A DNA stretch of 13,462 bases, from positions 1-13,462 of the forward strand of contig CAYSIF010000043.1 of NCBI GenBank assembly GCA_964431035.1, given 5' to 3'. The position numbers and the translations under genes are program-made. This document shows positions 1 through 7,761 of this stretch, one piece after another (position 1 is the first letter of the stretch; each line of letters opens with the position of its first letter). The notes under the pieces are model-generated. The model did no database searches, was not told where the DNA came from, and was given only the letters and a program-made list of their open reading frames with translations. The stretch comes from Methanobrevibacter_A sp964431035. GTDB taxonomy: Archaea; Methanobacteriota; Methanobacteria; Methanobacteriales; Methanobacteriaceae.

Positions 1-52
1 CCCGACCACCAGATTACAAGTCTGGCGCTCTACCAGACTGAGCCACCGAGGC
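1..52 (-). tRNA. tRNA-Thr (anticodon UGU), 3' part cut off by window start
   Basis: Read on the minus strand from position 52, the sequence folds as a tRNA. It has a 7-nt 5' acceptor strand (GCCTCGG, 52-46), a D-stem GCTC/GAGC with a GG-containing D-loop, and an anticodon stem CCAGA/TCTGG closing the loop CTTGTAA. The anticodon TGT lies at 18-16, so the tRNA reads ACA (Thr). A 5-nt variable region is followed by GGG, the start of the T-stem. The T-loop and 3' acceptor strand lie outside the window. An AT-rich stretch (rc of 77-86, CTTTTATTAC) about 25-34 nt upstream could be its TATA box, but it is weak. The TATATA at 56-64 is too close to the mature 5' end to serve. Confidence 0.95.
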
Positions 53-217
53 AAGTATATAAAACAAATTTATTCAGTAATAAAAGTTAAGTTCTTCATT
101 ATTTAAATACTTTATGATAAAAGATTATAATAATATATTAACATAACATAGTATTTAAGTATTACCCTCCACATACCAATACAAAAAAATACAAAAAAAC
201 TAAGGAAAAAGATAAAA
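53..217 (+). promoter_or_regulatory. Divergent tRNA-Thr / thiE intergenic region with the thiE leader
   Basis: This AT-rich spacer lies between the divergent tRNA-Thr and thiE. TATA-like candidates for thiE are aatatatta near 131-139 and tatttaag near 150-157; neither is decisive. The leader has a small C-rich patch (accctccaca, around 165-174), two near-copies of atacaaaaaaa, and a weak purine-rich stretch (aagga, about 10 nt before the ATG) as the only ribosome-binding candidate. No TPP-riboswitch core is visible. Confidence 0.3.
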
Positions 218-838
218 ATGGACTATACGTTATACCTTGTAACAGATAATAAGAATAAAACTGAAGAAGAATTCTTAAACACTATTGAAGAATCCATAAA
301 AGGTGGAGTAAGCCTAGTGCAACTTCGTGAAAAAAAATTAAATCATAACGAATTCTTAAATATTGCATTAAAAGTTAAAGAACTTTTAAAGAAATATAAT
401 ATCCCTCTCATAATAAATGATAATGTTGAGATAGCTAAAGAAATTGATGCTGATGGAGTTCATGTTGGACAAGACGACTTAGAAGCAAAAAAAGTTAGAG
501 AAATAATAGGAAATGATAAAATAATCGGAGTATCTGCACATAATATAAAAGAAGCAAAAAAAGCTGAAAATGATGGAGCAGATTACATTGGCTGTGGAAC
601 AATATTTAAAACATACACCAAATCTGATGCTACAGTAATAACTAAAGATGAATTAAAAAATGTTGTTAACTCTGTAAACATTCCAGTTGTATATATTGGA
701 GGTATAAAAGAAGATAATATTAAAGAACTTGAAAATACTGGAATAAATGGAGTTAGTGTTGTATCTGCAATTATGGAAAGTGAAAATCCAAAATTAAGTA
801 GTGAAAGATTAAGAAAAGAAATTGAAAGAATAATATAA
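218..838 (+). CDS. thiE: Thiamine-phosphate synthase ThiE
   Basis: ThiE condenses 4-amino-2-methyl-5-hydroxymethylpyrimidine diphosphate with the thiazole phosphate to give thiamine phosphate in the cytoplasm. At 206 residues this is a normal single-domain (TIM-barrel) ThiE. Recognisable family motifs, in order, are LVTD near the N-terminus (7-10), QLREK (35-39), NDN (67-69), GVHVGQDD (80-87, Mg/pyrophosphate region), GVSAHN (104-109), GCGTIFKT (125-132), IGGI (160-163) and GVSVVSAI (178-185). It stands alone, with no thiM, thiD or thiC beside it. It diverges from tRNA-Thr and converges on pgk, leaving 5 bp between stop codons. The ATG is the first in frame before the LVTD strand; its ribosome binding site is weak. 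Identification is by motif recognition and is firm. Confidence 0.95.
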   Translation: MDYTLYLVTDNKNKTEEEFLNTIEESIKGGVSLVQLREKKLNHNEFLNIALKVKELLKKYNIPLIINDNVEIAKEIDADGVHVGQDDLEAKKVREIIGNDKIIGVSAHNIKEAKKAENDGADYIGCGTIFKTYTKSDATVITKDELKNVVNSVNIPVVYIGGIKEDNIKELENTGINGVSVVSAIMESENPKLSSERLRKEIERII

Positions 839-866
839 AAAATTTATTCTTTTTTTGCTGTTTTTA
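839..866 (+). terminator. T-run terminator candidate for thiE, lying inside the 3' end of pgk
   Basis: The plus strand just after the thiE stop has a T7 run (850-856) and a T5 run (861-865), typical of archaeal intrinsic termination on oligo-T. Because pgk stops at 844, these runs lie within the last codons of pgk on the opposite strand (Lys-rich tail). Confidence 0.35.
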
Positions 867-2082
867 GAGCTTCAACTGCAGGTAATTTTTTACCAGCCAG
901 TAAATTTATACATGCCCCTCCACCACTACTTACATGATCCATTTGAGAGTCATAGCCCAAGTTAACTGTTGCTGCTGCAATATGTCCCCCACCAATTATA
1001 GAGTATCCTTGTGAGTTTGCTATTGCATTTATAATATCTTCAGTTCCTATTGCGAATTTTGGGTCTTCAAAAACGCCTGCAGGACCATTTGCAAATATTG
1101 TTTTTGCGTTTCGTATTATTTTAGCATATTCTTTAATGGTTTCTTTTCCAATATCGAATATTGAATAATTTTCTATTTCATCTATTGGAACATCTTTTCT
1201 TTCACCATCTATACTTAGTGCAACATCTTTAGGATAGATTATTTTGTCTCCATATTCTTTTAGTAGTTCTTTGGATTTTATAATCATGTCATAGTATCCT
1301 TTAGATTTTATGAAATCTTCATTTATTTGTTGGATGTTAATATCTGCTGCCCATAGTAATATATTTGCAACTATTCCTGATGTTATTACATGATCTGCAA
1401 TTCCGTCACGGAGAACATTTTCCATTACCATTATTGAGTCGTCTGCTTTCATTCCGCCTAATACGAATACACATGGTTTTTCAACATTTTCTAGTGCACT
1501 GTATAGGATTTTTAGTTCTTTTTCCATTACTCGTCCTGCTGCAGATGGTGTGTTTGGTGTGAATCCTACTAGTGATACTTGTGATCTGTGTGCAGCTGCA
1601 AATGCATCATTGACAAAGATGTCTATTAATGGTGATAATTCTTTTACCATTATTGATTGAGATTGTTCTTCTGGTGTTCTTTTAAGTGTTTCTTCTGCGA
1701 AAAATCTTACATTTTCTAGCAGTAGTATTTCTCCAGGTTTTAGTTCTTTTATTGTTTGTTTTGCATTGGAGTTGAATATTGAGTCTGTGTATTTTACTTC
1801 TGTTCCTAATATTCTAGATAGTACTTGTGAGTGTTGTTTGAGGGTTGTGAAGTCTGTTTTTCCTGGTCTGCTTTGGTGTGCGAGTATAACTACTTTTGCT
1901 CCTTTGTTTGAGAGTTCTTTAAGTGTTTCACTGTGTAGTCTTTCTCTGGTGTCGTCTAGGATTGTTCCTGTTGTTGGGTCTACTGGGGAGTTTATGTCTA
2001 TTCTAACAAGAACTGTTTTGTTTTCAACTTCAAAGTCGTCTATTGAGTTTACATTAGTTAACATTTTATTTTTTAACCCCAT
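844..2082 (-). CDS. pgk: Phosphoglycerate kinase
   Basis: Pgk interconverts 1,3-bisphosphoglycerate + ADP and 3-phosphoglycerate + ATP; in a methanogen it works mainly in gluconeogenesis. The 412 residues match the length of archaeal Pgk. Visible motifs are VRIDINSPVD (26-35, substrate-binding loop), SRPGK (71-75), LLENVRF (121-127), VNDAFAAAHRSQ (158-169), GGMKADDS (209-216), and towards the C-terminus NGPAGVFE and IIGGGHIAAA (nucleotide domain; the archaeal form with GGGH instead of the bacterial GGGDT). It follows tpiA with an 8-bp gap, so the two are almost certainly co-transcribed. Start choice is uncertain. The ATG at 2082 has no evident Shine-Dalgarno. An in-frame ATG at 2064 (Met7) would give 406 residues, with a GGGG stretch upstream, and could be the true start. 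Confidence 0.95.
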   Translation of the reverse strand: MGLKNKMLTNVNSIDDFEVENKTVLVRIDINSPVDPTTGTILDDTRERLHSETLKELSNKGAKVVILAHQSRPGKTDFTTLKQHSQVLSRILGTEVKYTDSIFNSNAKQTIKELKPGEILLLENVRFFAEETLKRTPEEQSQSIMVKELSPLIDIFVNDAFAAAHRSQVSLVGFTPNTPSAAGRVMEKELKILYSALENVEKPCVFVLGGMKADDSIMVMENVLRDGIADHVITSGIVANILLWAADINIQQINEDFIKSKGYYDMIIKSKELLKEYGDKIIYPKDVALSIDGERKDVPIDEIENYSIFDIGKETIKEYAKIIRNAKTIFANGPAGVFEDPKFAIGTEDIINAIANSQGYSIIGGGHIAAATVNLGYDSQMDHVSSGGGACINLLAGKKLPAVEALKTAKKE

Positions 2083-2090
2083 TATATTTT

Positions 2091-2765
2091 TTATATTTTA
2101 CTTACAAGGTCTAATAATGCATTTTTTGGGTTTTCTGCTTTTATTATTCCGCTTGCTAGTAGTACTCCTTCAGCTCCAAGATCTATTGCTGCTTTCATAT
2201 CGTCTCCGTTGGAGATTCCTGCACCGCATAAGACCTTTATGTTTTTGTTTATGTTTTTAACTTTTTCTACTGTGCCTGTTACTACTTCGGGTTCTGCTTG
2301 TGATACAGGTATTCCTGTTCCTATTAATTCAGGTGGTTCTACTGCTACGAAATCAGGGTTTAGTATTGCTGCTGCTTCACTTGTTTTCACATTATTTGAA
2401 CATACACATGATATGATATTTTCTTTTTTTGTTTTTTGAACTAGATTATCTATGTCTGCTAGTTTTAATCTTTTTTCAGAGTGGTTTAGCAGTGTTCCAT
2501 CTATTCCATTATCTATGAATGCTTCTAGAAGGTTTGAACCTGTGTTTCCACCAGGATTTATTGAGTCTATGTGTTGTGCATATACTGGTATTTTTGTTTC
2601 TTTTTTAATTGTTGGAATGTCGATTGCTTGTGGTGCTACAATCATTGGTATTCCTGTTTCTTCGTATGCACTTTCCATATCTTTTGCTAATGCTAATGCG
2701 TTTTTTCCACTGGATTCTATGTAAGTTTTAAAGTTTAATATTACAAGGGGTTTATCAGACGCCAT
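2091..2765 (-). CDS. tpiA: Triosephosphate isomerase (archaeal type)
   Basis: TpiA interconverts dihydroxyacetone phosphate and glyceraldehyde 3-phosphate. With the start at ATG 2765 the protein has 224 residues, the short length usual for archaeal (tetrameric) TIMs. Catalytic residues are visible: Asn11 and Lys13 in NFKTY, His95 in NHSEKR, and Glu143 in AVEPPELIGTG. The phosphate-binding loops are GAGI (181-184) and LLASG (202-206). The frame stays open to a TTG at 2777, but that codon directly abuts the GAGGAT ribosome-binding sequence (complement of 2777-2782). I therefore place the start at the ATG 11 nt downstream of that site. It is the first gene of the tpiA-pgk pair and diverges from taw1. 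Confidence 0.95.
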   Translation of the reverse strand: MASDKPLVILNFKTYIESSGKNALALAKDMESAYEETGIPMIVAPQAIDIPTIKKETKIPVYAQHIDSINPGGNTGSNLLEAFIDNGIDGTLLNHSEKRLKLADIDNLVQKTKKENIISCVCSNNVKTSEAAAILNPDFVAVEPPELIGTGIPVSQAEPEVVTGTVEKVKNINKNIKVLCGAGISNGDDMKAAIDLGAEGVLLASGIIKAENPKNALLDLVSKI

Positions 2766-2776
2766 AATTAAGAACA

Positions 2777-2811
2777 ATCCTCAAATTTTTTTAAATTATT
2801 TTTTTATAAAA
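2777..2811 (-). promoter_or_regulatory. Candidate tpiA-pgk promoter and ribosome binding site
   Basis: On the minus strand a TTTATAA element (complement of 2804-2810) lies about 40 nt before the tpiA ATG. Transcription would start near 2780-2785, giving a very short leader that just includes GAGGAT (complement of 2777-2782). The surroundings are nearly pure A/T, so the exact TATA choice is a guess. Confidence 0.4.
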
Positions 2812-3012
2812 AAAATCTTTTTTTTATTATATGATTATATTTTATGATATTGTTATCTAATATTATTTATTATATTAATTTCATGATTGTTGAAATTTTT
2901 TTTATTAATAAGTAATATGAAATATAAATATAAATTAATTAGTAAATTGGAATTATTAATTTATTAATTTATTTTTATTAGAAAAAAAATTATTTTAGGT
3001 ATTTTTATTATT
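2812..3012 (+). promoter_or_regulatory. Upstream region of taw1 with TATA-like elements
   Basis: This stretch lies in the 247-bp tpiA/taw1 divergent gap and is extremely A/T-rich. aatataaata at 2921-2930 resembles a TATA box for taw1 and would give a leader of about 55-60 nt. AGGT at 2997-3000, 12 nt before the ATG, is the only ribosome-binding candidate. No stable hairpin or conserved RNA stands out. Confidence 0.3.
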
Positions 3013-3927
3013 ATGTCATTAACAAGAGAAGAGCAGAAGAAGTTAGAATATAGTGGATATCGTTTTGTAGGTGAGCATGGCCATGCCGCTACAAAGATAT
3101 GTCATTGGCAGAAGAAGAGTATTCTTAATGAAGGTGTTTGTTATAAGGAGAAGTTTTATGGTATTGATAGTCATAGATGTCTCCAATTATCCCCTGCAGT
3201 TCCTTTTTGTAGTCAGAAATGTAGTTTTTGTTGGAGGGATTTGTCTTTAACAAAAACTGAATGGGAAGGGGATTATGATGAGCCTTCTGTTATTATTGAT
3301 GAAGCTATTAAAGCTCAGACCAAATTGTTGTGTGGTTTTTGGGGTAATGATAAGGCTGATAGGAAGAAGTTGAAGGAGAGTGAGGATCCTAATAATGCAG
3401 CTATTTCTTTAGCTGGTGAGCCTACTGTTTATCCTATGATTGATGATTTGATTGGTGAGTTTAATCGTAGAAATTTTAATACTTTTTTAGTTAGTAATGG
3501 TACTAATCCCGAGAAGTTGGAAAGTTTGAATAATGAGCCTACTCAATTGTATCTTTCTTTAGATGCTCCTAATAAGAATGTTTATAATGATTTGTGTAAT
3601 CCTCAGATTGATGATGCTTGGAATCTTTTAAATGATAGTTTGGAGTTTTTAGGATCTTATAATAGTAGAACTTGTTTACGTATAACTTGTGTTAAAGGTA
3701 AAAATATGATTAATCCTAAGGAGTATAGTGAGCTTATTAAAAAGGCTAATCCAACTTATATTGAAGTTAAGGCTTATATGCATGTGGGTTATTCTCGTAA
3801 GCGATTGAGTTTGGATAATATGCCTGAGTTTGATGAAGTTATTGATTTTGCTAATAGCATTTGTGAGTATACTGGACAAAGTATTGTTAATGAGTCTGAT
3901 ATTAGTCGTGTTGTTTTATTAGAATAA
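3013..3927 (+). CDS. taw1: tRNA 4-demethylwyosine synthase (TYW1/Taw1), radical SAM
   Basis: Taw1 converts m1G37 of tRNA-Phe into 4-demethylwyosine, using pyruvate and S-adenosylmethionine, the second step of archaeal wyosine synthesis. The 304-residue protein carries the radical-SAM CX3CX2C motif at Cys66, Cys70 and Cys73 (FCSQKCSFCW). It also has the three N-terminal cysteines of the auxiliary cluster, Cys30, Cys43 and Cys56. The spacing 13-13-10-4-3 is the one I recall for characterised archaeal TYW1. Lys45, two residues after Cys43, sits where the pyruvate Schiff-base lysine is proposed in that family. SLAGEPTVYP (132-141) is the conserved GEP region for SAM binding. Unlike eukaryotic TYW1 there is no N-terminal flavodoxin domain. 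It is a single gene, divergent from tpiA and convergent with sucC. Confidence 0.95.
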   Translation: MSLTREEQKKLEYSGYRFVGEHGHAATKICHWQKKSILNEGVCYKEKFYGIDSHRCLQLSPAVPFCSQKCSFCWRDLSLTKTEWEGDYDEPSVIIDEAIKAQTKLLCGFWGNDKADRKKLKESEDPNNAAISLAGEPTVYPMIDDLIGEFNRRNFNTFLVSNGTNPEKLESLNNEPTQLYLSLDAPNKNVYNDLCNPQIDDAWNLLNDSLEFLGSYNSRTCLRITCVKGKNMINPKEYSELIKKANPTYIEVKAYMHVGYSRKRLSLDNMPEFDEVIDFANSICEYTGQSIVNESDISRVVLLE

Positions 3928-4049
3928 AAAATAATAAAAATAGTGGAATAAAATTTTTTGATTTAATAGATAAAGAAAGAAAAAGGATTAGGAAAAAAGA
4001 TATTTGCCTATTTTTTTGTAAGCAGTGCGTGAAATTAATTGTGCTTTTC
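3928..4049. terminator. Convergent taw1 / sucC terminator region
   Basis: On the plus strand, T-runs at 3953-3958 and 4011-4017 could end taw1 transcription. On the minus strand, TTTTTTCC (complement of 3991-3998) followed by CCTTTTTCTTTC (complement of 3977-3988) could end the kor-sucC operon. A less AT-rich patch at 4020-4045 contains aagca...tgctt, able to form only a short 5-bp stem, and is otherwise unexplained. Confidence 0.4.
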
Positions 4050-5156
4050 TTATTTTAAGCTTTCACATATTTTTACTGCTTTTTCTGCTGCTTTTTCCAT
4101 GCTTGTTTCGAATGGTATTCCTGCTTCTTTTAGTATTCTTTGACCTTCTTCTTCGTTTGTTCCTGTGAGTCTTATTACTATTGGAATATCTTTGTCTATT
4201 CCGTCTAGTGCTTTTACAACTCCTCTTGCTACATCATCCGTTCTTGTTATTCCTCCAAGGACATTTAGGAATATTACTTTTACTGGAGGATAACTCATTA
4301 CAATGTTTAATGATTTCTTAATTACTTCTTCTGATGATCCTCCACCAATATCTAAGAATGTTGCTGGTTTTCCACCATATAGTTTTATCATGTCCATTCC
4401 TGTTAGTGTTAGTCCTGCTCCGTTACCAAGTACTGCTATGTCCCCATCTAATTCTACGAATGCTACGTCTCTTGGTCTGAAGTGCATTTTATCCATTAGG
4501 TCTTTGTGTCTGAATAGTGCATCGTTTTCTATTTCTAATTTTGCATCTGCTGCTATTAGTCCTTCTGGTGTTAGTGCTAGTGGGTTGATTTCTGCTGTTT
4601 GACAGTCATATTCATCAAATATTCTATATAATTTCCAGATTATGTCTCCGATTCCTTGTATTAGTTCTGATTCAACTCCCATTTTTCTTGCTATTTCTCT
4701 TGCTTCAAATGGTAGGAATTCATTTGCTGGGTTTACATGGTATCTGATTATTTTTTCTGGTTTTGTTTTTGCTAGTTCTTCTATGTCCATTCCACCTTCT
4801 GCACTTGCCATTATTATTGGTTTTTTTGCAGATCGGTCAACTGTCATTGATATGAAGAATTCTTTTTGGATTTCTGCTTTTTTTTCTATTAGAAGGTGGT
4901 TTACTTTTTCACCTTTTATTTCAAAACCTAATAATTCTTTAGCTACGTTTAATGCTTCTCCAGGAGTGTTTGCAAAACGTATACCTCCAAGTTTTCCTCT
5001 TCCACCTGTTAGTACTTGTGATTTTACTGCTACTGGTCCACCTAATTCTGTGGTTATTTGCATTGCTTCTTCTGGTGAGTATGCTACTTCACTGTCTAGT
5101 ACACGTAATCCTTCTGTTTTAAAGATCTTTTTAGCATCTTTTTCATAAAATTTCAT
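4050..5156 (-). CDS. sucC: Succinyl-CoA synthetase (ADP-forming) beta subunit
   Basis: SucC is the ATP-grasp subunit of succinate-CoA ligase (succinate + CoA + ATP = succinyl-CoA + ADP + Pi). Here it would supply succinyl-CoA to the neighbouring 2-oxoglutarate synthase. The 368 residues fit the family. Visible motifs are the N-terminal FYEKDAKKIF segment (like the usual HEYQAKEIF), the ATP-grasp loop QVLTGGRGKLGG (47-58), AEINPL (188-193, Mg site), NGAGL (245-249), FLDIGGG (267-273) and LNVLGGITRTD (297-307, contact with the alpha subunit). The gene is last in the operon, 42 bp after korC, with GGAAAAA stretches upstream of its ATG. The partner alpha subunit sucD is not in the window and must lie elsewhere. 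Confidence 0.95.
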   Translation of the reverse strand: MKFYEKDAKKIFKTEGLRVLDSEVAYSPEEAMQITTELGGPVAVKSQVLTGGRGKLGGIRFANTPGEALNVAKELLGFEIKGEKVNHLLIEKKAEIQKEFFISMTVDRSAKKPIIMASAEGGMDIEELAKTKPEKIIRYHVNPANEFLPFEAREIARKMGVESELIQGIGDIIWKLYRIFDEYDCQTAEINPLALTPEGLIAADAKLEIENDALFRHKDLMDKMHFRPRDVAFVELDGDIAVLGNGAGLTLTGMDMIKLYGGKPATFLDIGGGSSEEVIKKSLNIVMSYPPVKVIFLNVLGGITRTDDVARGVVKALDGIDKDIPIVIRLTGTNEEEGQRILKEAGIPFETSMEKAAEKAVKICESLK

Positions 5157-5198
5157 GATTCTTTTTTCCTTTTTCCTTTTTTTTAATAATTTTCGTTT

Positions 5199-5750
5199 TT
5201 ATACTAAATTATATCCTGCTTCGAAAGCTTGTTTATTTTTTTCTTCTGTTCCTTTTGGCACACTAGATAATATTGATTCTAATGCTGCTTCTTTGGATAT
5301 TATTTCTGTTGATTTAACTATTGCTCCCACCATAACGATATTTGCAACTACTCTTAAACCTATATCATTAACTGCTGTTTCTGTTGCAGGTGCTTTGAAT
5401 AATTTGATTTTATGTTCTTCTATGAAGTTTACAAGTTGTGGGTCTTTTTCATCAATCATATCTGGGTCTATGATTAGAATACCATTGTCTTTTAAATCGT
5501 CCATATATTTTATAAGTGCTGTGTGTGACATTGCTACTAGAATATCTGGATTTTGTACTTTTGGATAATAGATTTCTGTGTCGCTTATAACTACTTCTGT
5601 TTTTGAAGCTCCACCTCTTGCTTCTGGACCATATGATTGTGTTTGAACTGCATTTTTATTGTCGAATAATGCGGCAGCTTTTCCTACAATTATTCCTGCC
5701 ATAATTACTCCTTGTCCTCCGAATCCTGCGATTCTAATTTCTTTTCTCAT
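5199..5750 (-). CDS. korC: 2-oxoglutarate:ferredoxin oxidoreductase, gamma subunit
   Basis: KorC is the gamma subunit of 2-oxoglutarate synthase, which reductively carboxylates succinyl-CoA to 2-oxoglutarate with reduced ferredoxin. The 183-residue protein has the family signatures GFGGQGV (9-15) near the N-terminus and SYGPEARGG (39-47). These are shared by the gamma domain of all 2-oxoacid:ferredoxin oxidoreductases, so the substrate is assigned from the whole four-subunit cluster and its linkage to sucC. Its ATG at 5750 follows the korB TGA by 6 bp. A GGAG in the last korB codons, about 14 nt before the ATG, may serve as the ribosome binding site, implying coupled translation. Confidence 0.92.
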   Translation of the reverse strand: MRKEIRIAGFGGQGVIMAGIIVGKAAALFDNKNAVQTQSYGPEARGGASKTEVVISDTEIYYPKVQNPDILVAMSHTALIKYMDDLKDNGILIIDPDMIDEKDPQLVNFIEEHKIKLFKAPATETAVNDIGLRVVANIVMVGAIVKSTEIISKEAALESILSSVPKGTEEKNKQAFEAGYNLV

Positions 5751-5756
5751 TTTTAA

Positions 5757-6617
5757 TCATAACTCCTTAAATGCTGTTCGTTTTTGATATGGTTTTCCAG
5801 AATTCTTTTCTATTAATTCCGCAAGATTATCTGTGTATTCTGGTTCTGTTTTATTAACAAATTCTCCAACTATGATTTTACCTTGAAGTTCTTCTTCATC
5901 CATTTTTTCAGCTCTTCTAAGGTTAACACTGTTTTCTTTTAAGAAATTAAACATCATTGTTGGTGTTTTTAGTTTGTTTTTACGACCATAATATGTTGGA
6001 CATTGTGTAACAACTTCTATAAATGAAAAACCATTATTATTTAAAGCTTTTTTAATTGCATTAGATAGTTGTACTGGATGTGTTGTTGTCCATCTTGCAA
6101 CATATGTTGCTCCTGCTGCTTTCACTAATTCTGAAAGATTAAAAGGTGCATCATTTGATCCATATGGTGCGGTTGTTCCAAAACTTCCTTTTGGAGAGGT
6201 TGGGCTAATTTGTCCTCCAGTCATACCATAAATATTATTATTTAAACAGATTACTGTTAAGTTAATATTTTTTCTTGCAGCATGTATTAGATGGTTACCT
6301 CCGATAGATGCGGCATCTCCATCTCCAGTGAATACAACAACATCTAATTCTGGGTTTGATACTTTTAAACCTGTTGCGAATGGTAGTGCTCTTCCGTGTG
6401 TTGTGTGTAATGAGTCGCATTTAACATAACCTGGTATTCTTGATGAGCATCCAATTCCTGATACCATTGCAACATCATCAAATTCAACTTCACTTCCTTC
6501 TAATGCTTTGAAAAATGTGTTCATAACAATACCATTACCACATCCTGGACAAAATATGTGTGGAAGTCTGTCTTCTCTTAAGTATTTTATAAATGGGCTT
6601 AGTTTTTCTTCAGCCAT
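5757..6617 (-). CDS. korB: 2-oxoglutarate:ferredoxin oxidoreductase, beta subunit (TPP-binding)
   Basis: KorB binds thiamine diphosphate and is the catalytic beta subunit of 2-oxoglutarate synthase. In its 286 residues one sees CPGCGNG (23-29) and GIGCSSR (54-60) with cysteines typical of the family, HTTHGRALP (71-79), the TPP/Mg motif GDGDAASIGGNH (98-109), and NNNIYGMTGGQ (126-136). The ATG overlaps the korA stop as TAATG (sharing position 6617) and is preceded by a perfect GGTGAT (complement of 6623-6628), so translation is coupled to korA. Linkage to sucC supports 2-oxoglutarate rather than pyruvate or branched-chain oxoacids as substrate. The C-terminal segment EPEYTDNLAELIEKN is lineage-specific detail I cannot interpret. 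Confidence 0.95.
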   Translation of the reverse strand: MAEEKLSPFIKYLREDRLPHIFCPGCGNGIVMNTFFKALEGSEVEFDDVAMVSGIGCSSRIPGYVKCDSLHTTHGRALPFATGLKVSNPELDVVVFTGDGDAASIGGNHLIHAARKNINLTVICLNNNIYGMTGGQISPTSPKGSFGTTAPYGSNDAPFNLSELVKAAGATYVARWTTTHPVQLSNAIKKALNNNGFSFIEVVTQCPTYYGRKNKLKTPTMMFNFLKENSVNLRRAEKMDEEELQGKIIVGEFVNKTEPEYTDNLAELIEKNSGKPYQKRTAFKEL

Positions 6618-7756
6618 TATAAATCACCTTCCATTATTTCTTTTATTTTTTCTAATATTTCATCTGGATTGTGTAACATTCCACCAATTTTTTCAAATAA
6701 GTGGACTTTAGCATTAGATTTAGCTACTCTTTCAACTTCGTAGAACATTTGCCCTAGGTTTTGTTCTATTACTAATAGTTGGTCTGCTTTTGATGAGATT
6801 TCTTCTATTATTTCTTCAGGGAATGGCCATGGAGTGTTTATTTTTAATGATCCTACTTTTAGTCCTAAATCTCTTGCTTGTTGTATTGCTGTTTTAGCAG
6901 ATCTGTATGGTGAGCCGTATGTTATTATTACTAAGTCTGCATCATCAATGTTTTCTGCTTTATATGATACAATGTCTTTTCTGTTTTTTAGGATTTTGTC
7001 ACATAGTCTTTTAACAAGTTCTGTGTGTGTTTCTGGGTCGTTTGTATCTGGGTATCCTCGTTTATCGTGTGTTAATCCTGTGACATGTACATTGTAACCA
7101 TCACCAAATGCTGGCATGTTTGTTGTTCCTTCTTTTGGTGCATTGTATGGTAAGTATTCTTCTGGAGATTCTGTTGGCATTTGGCGAGTTGTTACTTCTA
7201 CTTCGTCAGGCATTGTGATTTTTTCTCGCATGTGTCCTACTGCTTCATCTGCCATTACGAATACTGGGCATCTGTATTTTTCAGCAAGGTTGAATGCTTT
7301 TATTGTGAAATCGAAGAATTCTTGTACAGATGATGGTGCTAATGCTATTGGTTCGTAGTCTCCATGTGATCCCCATCTAACTTGCATCATATCTGATTGG
7401 CTTGTCATTGTTGGTTGTCCTGTTGATGGTGATCCTCTTTGAACATTAACTATTACTATTGGTGTTTCTGTCATGAATGCGAATCCGATATTTTCTTGCA
7501 TTAATGATATTCCTGGTCCGGATGTTGCTGTCATTGCTTTACATCCTCCCCATGATGCTCCCACTAGTGCTCCTGCGGATCCTATTTCGTCTTCCATTTG
7601 TATGAATGATCCTTCAACTTTAGGTAGTTCTCTTGCTAGTGCTTCTGCAATTTCTGTAGATGGTGTGATTGGGTATCCTGCGAAAAATCTGCAGCCTGCA
7701 CGTATTGCTCCTTTAGCACATGCTTCGTTTCCTAATAAGAAATATTCTTCAGGCAT
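6617..7756 (-). CDS. korA: 2-oxoglutarate:ferredoxin oxidoreductase, alpha subunit
   Basis: KorA is the alpha subunit of 2-oxoglutarate synthase; it contributes the pyrimidine-binding domain and domain II of the 2-oxoacid oxidoreductase fold. The 379 residues show GYPITPSTE (27-35), MEDEIGSAGALVGASWGG (54-71), TSGPG (78-82), RGSPSTGQPT (107-116) and a DEAVGHMREK block, all typical of Kor/Vor alpha subunits. A ribosome site GGGGGAT lies in the last codons of korD; the korD stop and korA start are separated by only 5 bp. The order D-A-B-C followed by sucC is compact and suggests one polycistronic message from the promoter upstream of korD. Confidence 0.95.
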   Translation of the reverse strand: MPEEYFLLGNEACAKGAIRAGCRFFAGYPITPSTEIAEALARELPKVEGSFIQMEDEIGSAGALVGASWGGCKAMTATSGPGISLMQENIGFAFMTETPIVIVNVQRGSPSTGQPTMTSQSDMMQVRWGSHGDYEPIALAPSSVQEFFDFTIKAFNLAEKYRCPVFVMADEAVGHMREKITMPDEVEVTTRQMPTESPEEYLPYNAPKEGTTNMPAFGDGYNVHVTGLTHDKRGYPDTNDPETHTELVKRLCDKILKNRKDIVSYKAENIDDADLVIITYGSPYRSAKTAIQQARDLGLKVGSLKINTPWPFPEEIIEEISSKADQLLVIEQNLGQMFYEVERVAKSNAKVHLFEKIGGMLHNPDEILEKIKEIMEGDL

Positions 7757-7761
7757 TTATT

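Noticed and set aside
56..64. TATATAAAA as TATA box of tRNA-Thr
   Set aside because: It lies only 4-12 nt before the mature tRNA 5' end. An archaeal TATA box must sit about 25 nt before the transcription start.
53..217. TPP riboswitch in the thiE leader
   Set aside because: The leader lacks the conserved CUGAGA and ACCUGAU-type core segments and is mostly A-runs. TPP riboswitches are also not expected in this archaeal group.
2766..2777. TTG start for tpiA at 2777
   Set aside because: The TTG directly abuts the GAGGAT ribosome site, so it cannot be initiated from it. The ATG at 2765 is correctly spaced and gives the usual archaeal N-terminus before the NFKTY motif.
4642..5148. Long plus-strand reading frame (168 codons) opposite sucC
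   Set aside because: It mirrors the codon structure of sucC, whose motifs are complete. It has no ribosome site and the Ser/Phe/Pro-rich composition expected of an antisense shadow. The same applies to frames at 1766-2260, 5155-5568, 7473-7784, 9541-9927, 10185-10541 and 10852-11403.
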